Shown: one piece after another, positions 1-4,250 of the stretch
Layout of the letters: the number at the start of each line of letters is the position of its first letter
Position numbering within the stretch: position 1 is the first letter of the stretch
Origin: Methylobacter sp.
GTDB taxonomy: Bacteria > Pseudomonadota > Gammaproteobacteria > Methylococcales > Methylomonadaceae
DNA: 5,230 bases
Assembly: GCF_023227905.1 (NCBI RefSeq)
Contig: NZ_JALOCF010000098.1
Location: 1-5,230 of the forward strand
Direction of reading: 5' to 3'
The notes under the pieces: model-generated
Told to the model about the DNA's origin: nothing
The model's input: the letters and a program-made list of their open reading frames with translations, nothing else
The model's database searches: none
Translations under genes and position numbers: made by a program

Positions 1-110
1 CAAACCGGATCAACTGCATCGACTTTAAAGCCAAGCGGGTGTCGTTGGGTGGTATCGGGTGCAAACCAGTCATTGAATGGCTGATTGCCTGCTACATTTG
101 CTGCAAACAT
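1..110 (-). CDS. Small post-capsid protein, N-terminal fragment (possible head decoration/structural protein)
   Basis: An open reading frame starts with ATG at 110-108 and runs off the left edge, giving about 36 residues that begin MFAANVAGNQPFNDWF and continue through an LGFKVDAVDP stretch. An AAGGA Shine-Dalgarno sequence (122-118) lies 7 nt before the ATG, which supports this start. It is the first gene downstream of the capsid gene, 76 nt after its stop, with a long stem-loop in the gap. Small proteins with a pattern like LG..V.A.DP near the N-terminus are, from memory, common directly after capsid genes in podovirus-like clusters, where they are annotated as hypothetical or virion-associated. 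A decoration or head-stabilising role is inferred from position only; the fragment is too short to name a fold. Confidence 0.7.
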   Translation of the reverse strand, partial: MFAANVAGNQPFNDWFAPDTTQRHPLGFKVDAVDPV

Positions 111-117
111 AATATTT

Positions 118-122
118 TCCTT
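118..122 (-). promoter_or_regulatory. Ribosome binding site of the post-capsid gene
   Basis: AAGGA lies 7 nt upstream of the ATG at 110-108. It decides the start of a gene that is otherwise only partly visible. Confidence 0.65.
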
Positions 123-139
123 ACTGTTGTTAGTGCCAC

Positions 140-175
140 TATAAATGCGTTAAATTACCCATTAACGCATTTATA
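140..175. repeat. 14-bp perfect inverted repeat between capsid and next gene (stem-loop)
   Basis: TATAAATGCGTTAA (140-153) is an exact inverted copy of TTAACGCATTTATA (162-175), separated by an 8-nt loop. It lies in the 76-nt gap after the capsid stop codon. The stem is long but AT-rich, and on the minus strand it is followed by GTGGCACT rather than a U-run, so it is not a canonical intrinsic terminator. Possible roles are partial termination, 3'-end protection of the capsid mRNA after processing, or a protein binding site. The structure is seen directly; the role is inferred. Confidence 0.7.
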
Positions 176-186
176 AGTCATTGATT

Positions 187-1425
187 TTAAGCGATTATAA
201 CGCCTTGCTGGGACCTGTTGCTGCAAGTTAAATTTCCCATCCACAAAACCGGTATAACGCTGCCGTCCTGATTCACTGGCCGTTGCTCTGGAACCTCGGT
301 CAAATCAGCATCTTTATGCACGACCAGCTTCAAGTACTCGGTATTCAGCATGTATGTATGGTTAGAAGGAATGCCGCTGTTTCCGTCATATATCACGTCG
401 GCTTTTTTGTATTTCAGCGTAGAGAATCCACCGCTAACCATATCGGCGTTTGCATAGCGTTTTAAGCTGATTTGCGAACCTTCAAACGTTTGATAATGAA
501 CATTATCCATAACGATCAAATCGGGGCAGTCATCAGGGCCACGGTCAAGCTGTAACCAAAGCGGCAACATGGCCGATCCTTCGAAAGTAGATGCAGCCAA
601 TGCCACGCCAGCAACGGACAAATCAAATAGCTTGTTTTGCCAAAAAGTCCACGCAGCCGCATCAATTCCGCCGACTGTGCCGGTAGTATTAGCGTCAGCT
701 ACAAGGGCTTGCAGTCCGTTGATCTGGTTAGCCAGTGAGCCGGAAGAGTAAAGATCGTTTGAAAAATTGTTGTTAAAAGTACGAATCGCGTTTTTCATCC
801 GAGCTTTCGCTAAGCTGATAATGCGAGAATCGCCGCTGTTGATACGCAATTCACGGCCAGACGCAACGATATTGATCGCGATCTGCCGCCATTGGAACTC
901 AGCCGCTGAAATTACGTCAGACTGTGAAATATTCAGCGTGTCCCAATCGGAATAACGCTGATAAGTGCCGTTAGCGTTGTAATCCAATGGGGTAGCAATG
1001 GTTAAGCCGCCGTCCTCGGTTGAGTAATTACCTTTTTTGGTAATATATTTCAACAGCGCGTTACGGTTGCTTAAGTTGTCTTTGATTTCTTTGCGGTGTT
1101 TTCTGAACGTGGTGCTACAGTTTGTTATCGTGCGTCTCTTTATACGCACTTCTACACGTCACCGCATAGGTCAGACTATATCATCATCCGTTTTAATGGA
1201 TGCCGGGCGCTCTTGGGGTTTTACTGGCATGATGTTTTAACATGTTAGCCTCCATACCCTAGTCGTTGCACTTTCCGAAGCTTTCGCGTTCGGCTTAGCT
1301 CAGGATTGTCTTAATATTGTTCAGTTATTAAGATTTTCCCTGAATTCACTCGGTTCTGTTCTTGCATTACTGCAAGGTAGGGCTAGTTAGTCAACCAGTT
1401 CTGTAAATGTGCTGTTCGCCGACAT
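187..1425 (-). CDS. Major capsid protein, split by a group I intron (join 1425-1394 and 1117-187)
   Basis: This gene encodes the main shell protein of the phage head. Exon 1 (1425-1394) encodes MSANSTFTEL plus the first two bases of a Val codon. Exon 2 (1117-187) supplies the last base and continues STTFRKHRKEIKDNLSNRN to a TAA at 189-187. The spliced reading frame is 963 nt, or 320 residues. The N-terminal ELV-STTF junction matches the ELVTTT-type start I recall for this capsid group. The C-terminal half has typical features: DLIVMDNVHYQTFEGSQ, then SLKRYANADM, KKADVIYDG, a YMLNTEYL stretch and a final LWMGNLTCSN. An HK97-like coat fold is inferred from family knowledge. The start is fixed by AAGGAG 6 nt upstream. 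Without splicing, translation ends at TAA 1389-1387 after 12 residues. A GTG at 1149 inside the intron would give a longer exon 2 frame, but it is an artefact of the open frame. The gene follows scaffold and precedes a small structural gene. Confidence 0.9.
1118..1393 (-). ncRNA. Group I self-splicing intron in the capsid gene (ORF-less, probably subgroup IA)
   Basis: This 276-nt intron interrupts capsid codon 11 (GT|T). The following pairings can be read on the minus strand. P1: CTGGTT (1398-1393) with AACTAG (1388-1383). P2: a perfect hairpin with GUAA loop (1376-1361). P4: TTCAGG/CCTGAG (1344-1339 and 1304-1299). P5: TCTTAAT/ATTAAGA (1333-1327 and 1315-1309). P6 extension: CCGAA/TTCGG capped by GC-GAAA-GC (1293-1275). 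P7: GACTA within GCAACGACTA (1264-1260) with TAGTC within GATATAGTC (1178-1174). P8: CATCC/GGATG (1202-1198 and 1189-1185). A perfect P9-region hairpin GTGCGT/ACGCAC spans 1149-1130. The R (GCAACGACTA) and S (GATATAGTCTGACC) core elements are diagnostic. Exon 1 ends in U and the intron ends in G, as the splicing chemistry requires. A possible extra hairpin between P7 and P8 (about 1251-1227) suggests subgroup IA. P3 could not be assigned clearly. No endonuclease is encoded inside the intron. Confidence 0.93.
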
Positions 1426-1431
1426 TATCGA

Positions 1432-1437
1432 CTCCTT
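1432..1437 (-). promoter_or_regulatory. Strong ribosome binding site of the capsid gene
   Basis: AAGGAG lies 6 nt upstream of the ATG at 1425-1423. It is the strongest Shine-Dalgarno sequence in the window and is decisive: it places the real capsid start upstream of the intron and so reveals the short exon 1. Confidence 0.85.
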
Positions 1438-1559
1438 ATATTAGTTAAAAATGGGTTTAATCATTTCCATCTGCAAGGGAGCCTGTCGGGCGCTTGGGGG
1501 TGGTAGTGAGCGGCTAAAGCCTGTAACGCTTGCTCTGTAAGGTATGGCGCTATGTCATG

Positions 1560-1588
1560 ATATTAATACAATCTTACTTTATTTGCAA
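1560..1588 (-). promoter_or_regulatory. Putative divergent promoter towards the capsid gene
   Basis: On the minus strand the same palindromic TTGCAA (1588-1583) is followed after 17 nt by TAATAT (1565-1560), with 4 of 6 matches in each box. It would give the capsid gene a private start about 130 nt upstream of its ATG, behind the inserted endonuclease gene. The match is weak and the region is AT-rich, so chance is a real alternative. Confidence 0.25.
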
Positions 1589-1592
1589 ATAA
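1579..1592. repeat. 14-bp perfect palindrome TTATTTGCAAATAA
   Basis: The sequence is its own reverse complement. Its centre, TTGCAA, serves as a candidate -35 box on both strands, so it lies where a dimeric regulator could act on both directions. The palindrome is seen directly; an operator role is inferred. Confidence 0.5.
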
Positions 1593-1611
1593 TATTTACC
1601 CATAGTATATT
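1583..1611 (+). promoter_or_regulatory. Putative sigma70-like promoter for the homing endonuclease
   Basis: TTGCAA (1583-1588, 4 of 6 to consensus) and TATATT (1606-1611, 5 of 6) are separated by 17 nt, the ideal spacing. Transcription would start near 1618 and give a leader of about 88 nt before the ATG at 1706. This leader would include both arms of the inverted repeat that covers the ribosome binding site. Confidence 0.45.
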
Positions 1612-1642
1612 TACTTGTGCCTAGGTTATCGAGACCGAAAAC

Positions 1643-1697
1643 TCCTTGAACAAGAGTTGGCACATAACCATTTGTTCAATAATCCACTGTTCAAGGA
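1643..1697 (+). promoter_or_regulatory. RNA hairpin sequestering the endonuclease ribosome binding site
   Basis: TCCTTGAACA (1643-1652) is an exact inverted copy of TGTTCAAGGA (1688-1697), with a 35-nt loop. The right arm contains the AAGGA Shine-Dalgarno sequence (1693-1697) that serves the ATG at 1706, 8 nt further on. In a transcript covering both arms the site would be paired and translation reduced. This resembles the stem-loop that restrains T4 I-TevI translation from early transcripts. The repeat is seen directly; the regulatory effect is inferred. Confidence 0.55.
1657..1683 (+). promoter_or_regulatory. Possible second promoter inside the hairpin loop
   Basis: TTGGCA (1657-1662, 5 of 6 to the -35 consensus) and AATAAT (1678-1683, 5 of 6 to the -10 consensus) are separated by 15 nt, which is short but tolerated. 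A start near 1690 would omit the left hairpin arm and leave AAGGA free. Such a nested promoter is known for T4 I-TevI, where it is a late promoter. Here it rests on sequence resemblance only. Confidence 0.25.
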
Positions 1698-1705
1698 TTC
1701 TCAAA

Positions 1706-2323
1706 ATGATTTTTTTAATATACAAATTTACGTCTCCACTTGGAATGTCTTATATCGGGCAGACAGGTAACTTAAAGTTAAGAATTTACCAACATAGAAG
1801 CAAAAAAAATTGCAGTTTATTTGCAATTGCAATTAAACAATATGGATGGGAAAATTTCACACAAGAAATACTTTATGAAAATCTTAACAAAGAAGATGCA
1901 GATATTATGGAGGCTCATTTTATAAAGGAGCACAAAACACTGTCTCCTAAAGGATATAATATTAGACCAGGAGGGAATACGTCGCCGCAAGCTGAGGAAA
2001 CAAAGAAAAAAATAAGGCTATCGAATACAGGTCTAAAAAGATCAGATGAAGCTAGGGCTAATGTTAGCGCCTCACAACAAAATAGGTCTGCTGAAACTCG
2101 CTTAAAAATGGGCGCTGTCCATAAGGGCGTTAAGTATTCGGATGAACGGCGCGCCATTCAATCTAAAAACTTAACCGGAAGGCCGGTAACAGAAAAAACT
2201 AGGCTAAAACAATCTGAGTCAGCAAAGAAACGAGGTGTATCTAAACTGACCCAAACAAAAATAAGGCTATCTAAAGAGACGAATTACGCGAAAAGAATAG
2301 GGAGGCCGCTGTCTATTCTTTAA
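1706..2323 (+). CDS. GIY-YIG homing endonuclease with NUMOD3 repeats
   Basis: This is a site-specific DNA endonuclease of 205 aa, and the only gene on the plus strand. The GIY-YIG catalytic domain occupies residues 1 to about 90. It shows IYK (5-7) and YIGQT (16-20), the conserved Arg26 in LKLRIYQH, the metal-binding Glu69 in MEAHFIKEH, and the closing GYN (83-85) and GGN (89-91). Residues about 95-185 contain repeated S.E.R/K...G.. units of the NUMOD3 type, which contact DNA in homing enzymes. The frame is open from 1646, but the start at 1706 is preferred because AAGGA lies 8 nt before it and the domain begins immediately. The gene is AT-rich with many AAA and ATA codons compared with its neighbours, a sign of separate origin. 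It is not in the capsid intron but 280 nt upstream of the capsid start, facing away. It ends on a TAA that overlaps the scaffold stop. All catalytic residues seem intact, so it is probably active. Confidence 0.93.
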   Translation: MIFLIYKFTSPLGMSYIGQTGNLKLRIYQHRSKKNCSLFAIAIKQYGWENFTQEILYENLNKEDADIMEAHFIKEHKTLSPKGYNIRPGGNTSPQAEETKKKIRLSNTGLKRSDEARANVSASQQNRSAETRLKMGAVHKGVKYSDERRAIQSKNLTGRPVTEKTRLKQSESAKKRGVSKLTQTKIRLSKETNYAKRIGRPLSIL

Positions 2324-3264
2324 CTCCTCGCTCTGATTTCGGCCAGCATGTCGCCCATATCGTCAAACAATGCGCCTTTAGGTTCTGACGGGGTTTTGTT
2401 GGTGTTGGTATGCCTGATATTGGTTGATTTCGCTTTCTGAGCTACCCTGGCCGCATCGGTATTCTTTTTGCTGATGACTTTAGTTTGCGCCTCGACCGAT
2501 TCCGCCAACGCCTTAGCCCTCGTCACGGGATTTGCCCACCGCGCCTTTTCATAGGCTGTTGCTAGGTCAACGCCTGATTTCAAAATCAGCGTTATATCAT
2601 CCCCCAGTAAGTCAAAGTCTTCCTTGTCCTTGGCAAAGTCGGCCACCTCTTGCGCTACCCGGCTGTAGTTATCCTTCTGGACAGCCTGGACGCGCTCGTT
2701 TTCTTGGCGCTCTATCCTGTCAATACGCTGTTGCAACGCCTGCGTGTTAGGGTCGATCTGTGCCTGTCCGTCCTGCGGGATGATGCCAAGGTTGTTACCC
2801 AGCGCAATAAAGGCATTTTGTCGCTGTTCTAGGCTTCCTTCGGTCAAGGCCCTATTGTGCTGTAGCAGGTTGCTTATAGCTTGCGTTTCATTCAGTCCGT
2901 GCTGTTCAAAAAACGCTTTGAATGGCGCGATTATCTGCTTAATTTCACCGGCGTAAGCATTGCCTTCTTTATACTGCTCGATGCCGTCGAGCATCTGCTT
3001 CTCACGCAGTTCGATCTGCTCCTGTGCTGCTTGCGGCAATGCTGACCAGATTTCGTGCTTATCTTTAGACCATGAAGCCGGGGGCGTCCTGTCCTCTACA
3101 TCGGGAGTTGCGGCCTCCTCTTCCTGCTCTTGCTCCTTGTGAGAATCATTATCATTAAGGTCATCAACGATTTCGTTATCGTCATCGCCGTCGTCATTCC
3201 ATCCCATGTCAGCCGCGATAGAATCAACGCCCGCATCAATGTCAAACTCTTGTTCGTCGCTCAT
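2320..3264 (-). CDS. Phage scaffolding protein (capsid assembly)
   Basis: This 314-aa protein probably forms the internal scaffold that directs capsid assembly and is later removed. Residues 1-55 are extremely acidic (runs of D, E and N). They are followed by PASWSKDKHEIWSALP (62-77) and REKQMLDGIEQYK (88-99), a Trp-rich plus helical motif that I recall as recurrent in scaffolds of podovirus-like phages. The middle is rich in Q and helical, with IDRIERQENERVQAVQ as a likely coiled-coil stretch. The tail is basic (residues about 260-295) and ends with DDMGDMLAEIRARS. A basic C-terminal region is typical of coat-binding scaffolds. Position supports the call, since it is the last gene before the capsid gene. 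The ribosome binding site is weak (TAGG about 8 nt upstream) and partly formed by the stop codon of the preceding small gene, so translational coupling is likely. The stop TAA (2322-2320) overlaps the endonuclease stop. Confidence 0.82.
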   Translation of the reverse strand: MSDEQEFDIDAGVDSIAADMGWNDDGDDDNEIVDDLNDNDSHKEQEQEEEAATPDVEDRTPPASWSKDKHEIWSALPQAAQEQIELREKQMLDGIEQYKEGNAYAGEIKQIIAPFKAFFEQHGLNETQAISNLLQHNRALTEGSLEQRQNAFIALGNNLGIIPQDGQAQIDPNTQALQQRIDRIERQENERVQAVQKDNYSRVAQEVADFAKDKEDFDLLGDDITLILKSGVDLATAYEKARWANPVTRAKALAESVEAQTKVISKKNTDAARVAQKAKSTNIRHTNTNKTPSEPKGALFDDMGDMLAEIRARS

Positions 3265-3270
3265 AATTTA
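3249..3270 (-). repeat. 22-nt direct repeat, copy at the scaffold start
   Basis: This stretch reads TAAATTATGAGCGACG followed by AACAAG on the minus strand. It spans the start codon and encodes MSDEQ. It matches 3440-3461 with one mismatch in 22 nt. Confidence 0.8.
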
Positions 3271-3272
3271 GC

Positions 3273-3455
3273 CTATGTTTTGTAAAAAATGTCATATACA
3301 GCATCAAGCACCTGAGAGTCGTTATCTCTGCCTCTGTCTCTTGCGCTTAATAATACCAATTCAATATCAGCCAGTTTCTTTGTTTGTATCGTGCATATCC
3401 GCACTAATTCTTCATGATAAAAGCCGATATTAAGCACAGCTTGTCCGTCGCTCAT
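3273..3455 (-). CDS. Hypothetical protein, 60 aa
   Basis: I do not recognise this small protein. It begins MSDGQAVLNIGFYHEELVRI and ends DAVYDIFYKT. It is predicted to be mostly helical, has no membrane segment and has one cysteine. It lies in the same direction as its neighbours, 16 nt after the zinc-ribbon gene and 8 nt before the scaffold start, so it fits the operon. The ribosome binding site is weak (GGA before TAAATT). Its start region is a near copy of the scaffold start region (MSDGQ against MSDEQ). A small head-completion or regulatory role would be a guess. The tight spacing and absence of a better frame support it as a real gene. Confidence 0.65.
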   Translation of the reverse strand: MSDGQAVLNIGFYHEELVRICTIQTKKLADIELVLLSARDRGRDNDSQVLDAVYDIFYKT

Positions 3456-3461
3456 AATTTA
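3440..3461 (-). repeat. 22-nt direct repeat, copy at the 60-aa gene start
   Basis: TAAATTATGAGCGACG followed by GACAAG spans the start codon of the 60-aa gene. It is identical to the scaffold start region except at one base, 191 nt apart. Confidence 0.8.
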
Positions 3462-3471
3462 ATCCAGTTAG

Positions 3472-3903
3472 TTAAAGTCGTACAGTCTCGGCATTCATAC
3501 CCATAGCCATCTCAACATCAAGCCTTTCGCGCTTAACTGTTGGCATAGCCGCTATTTCTCGGTCAAAAGTATCATCTACCGCCTTATCCAGCGCCTTGTC
3601 GTCCTCCACTACCCGCCTGTCAACATCTTGACGCATCCCTGGTTCGTACTCGATGCACCCAGATTCCGCAAGGTCGTTTATTCGTTGTCGATTGTTAGTG
3701 ATGATTCGCCCCGTCGCCGGGGACTCGTAGCCGCTTGGAGCATCAAAACGCATGTGCGCCGGAATGATGACGATAGGCGCGGTGATGACCTGCTTAGCCA
3801 CACCGCCACACTTACACTCGACCTCGCGCTGGTGATTGCCGACGCTGGTCACAATGTCAAATGACGTACTGCAGGATTTGCAGTTATAGCCGTAAATTGG
3901 CAT
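3472..3903 (-). CDS. FmdB-like zinc-ribbon phage protein
   Basis: This 143-aa protein starts MPIYGYNCKSC, the typical opening of the FmdB-type zinc ribbon. Cys8 and Cys11 (CxxC) and Cys30 and Cys32 (CxC) are the likely zinc ligands, so the ribbon spans residues about 1-45. The rest differs from cellular regulatory FmdB proteins. SGYESPATGRIITNNRQR (57-74) and DLAESGCIEYEPG (77-89) match a pattern I recall from proteins encoded between portal and capsid genes in phages. A charged helical tail follows (about 90-135, many D, R and K). The start ATG overlaps the upstream stop by one base (TAATG), and AAGG lies about 9 nt before it, so translation is probably coupled. The function is unknown. A minor virion or assembly role is inferred from position, and a DNA- or RNA-binding role from the ribbon. 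Confidence 0.8.
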   Translation of the reverse strand: MPIYGYNCKSCSTSFDIVTSVGNHQREVECKCGGVAKQVITAPIVIIPAHMRFDAPSGYESPATGRIITNNRQRINDLAESGCIEYEPGMRQDVDRRVVEDDKALDKAVDDTFDREIAAMPTVKRERLDVEMAMGMNAETVRL

Positions 3904-4250
3904 TACACAACCTTATAAAACAATACAACATCAGCCTGCCCAGTCAGCCAGTCTATAGACAGACCTGCTGGGCAGGCGACCCCCCCATCACCGAACCACA
4001 CTGTTTCCGATGTGCTTAGCGCCAAATCGATATTGACAACAGGACTGTTAGTGGCACCAGTTGCGCCATTTATAATCCTTAACGTTGAAAGCGCTGGAGT
4101 GGCCGCCGATTCTTTTGCGGAATACCCAACCAGTCGCAAACCTGCGTTAGCCGTAACCAACGCGTCAACATTGGCGCCGATGGATGCTGTTGATATGGCC
4201 GTTGCCGCCTTAAATAAATCCTGCCCGCCTTCATTTACTGAATTACTCAT
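3903..4250 (-). CDS. Small putative virion structural protein, 115 aa
   Basis: This is a 115-aa protein with no membrane segment. The N-terminal 25 residues are Ser/Ala-rich. The remainder looks like alternating beta strands with small residues: GLRLVGYSAKESAATPALSTLRIINGATG, then VVNIDLALSTSETVWFGDGG, then PAGLSIDWLTGQADVVLFYKV. The pattern of a strand, an NGA turn, an 'ETVWF' strand and a final 'GL.I....G.A.V..FY' resembles small beta-sandwich proteins found in phage structural operons; this is recalled and cannot be verified here. The start overlaps the portal stop by 8 nt (ATGAGTAA), and AGGA in the portal tail serves as its ribosome binding site. The stop overlaps the next start (TAATG). 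It may be a decoration or minor head/tail protein; the exact role is unknown. Confidence 0.72.
   Translation of the reverse strand: MSNSVNEGGQDLFKAATAISTASIGANVDALVTANAGLRLVGYSAKESAATPALSTLRIINGATGATNSPVVNIDLALSTSETVWFGDGGVACPAGLSIDWLTGQADVVLFYKVV

Larger units (their letters stand above)
1426..1705. other. Intergenic region between the divergent capsid and endonuclease genes
   Basis: About 280 bases hold no convincing gene. The left part (1426-1560) is the capsid leader, with its ribosome binding site and an imperfect direct repeat, AGCCTGT-N4-CGCTTG (1480-1496) and AGCCTGT-N2-CGCTTG (1518-1532). The right part is AT-rich and contains a 14-bp palindrome, sigma70-like boxes and the inverted repeat over the endonuclease ribosome binding site, each listed separately. 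Confidence 0.7.

Noticed and set aside
1118..1149. GTG at 1149 as the capsid start, giving an MRIKRRTITNC leader
   Set aside because: These codons fall in the intron P9-region hairpin, no good ribosome binding site precedes it, and a much better start with AAGGAG exists at 1425 once the intron is removed.
283..1240. Several plus-strand frames of 60-67 aa opposite the capsid gene and intron
   Set aside because: They are antisense to well-supported capsid codons or intron RNA, lack ribosome binding sites and resemble no protein family.
1426..1645. A second group I intron or intron piece in the capsid leader
   Set aside because: No R or S core element (GCAACGACTA-like, GATATAGTC-like) was found on either strand outside 1118-1393; only a short resembling segment remains.
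1657..1677. Sigma54-type promoter (TTGGCAC ... TTTGTT)
   Set aside because: The spacing between the GG and the downstream TTG element does not fit the strict -24/-12 rule and the GC of the -12 box is missing.
1646..1705. Upstream start of the endonuclease at 1646 (20 extra residues)
   Set aside because: The first codon lies in the hairpin arm with no Shine-Dalgarno sequence before it, and the extra residues do not look like part of a GIY-YIG domain; 1706 has AAGGA at good spacing.
1915..2157. 80-aa minus-strand frame opposite the endonuclease
   Set aside because: It is a shadow of the GIY-YIG/NUMOD3 coding strand, with no ribosome binding site and no recognisable domain.
2296..2327. Terminator between endonuclease and scaffold (GGAG ... 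CTCC)
   Set aside because: Only four bases pair across a large loop with no U-run; this is insufficient.
2532..3142. Plus-strand frames opposite scaffold
   Set aside because: Cys/Ser/Leu-rich translations are typical of the reverse of Gln/Glu/Ala-rich coding sequence; there are no initiation signals.
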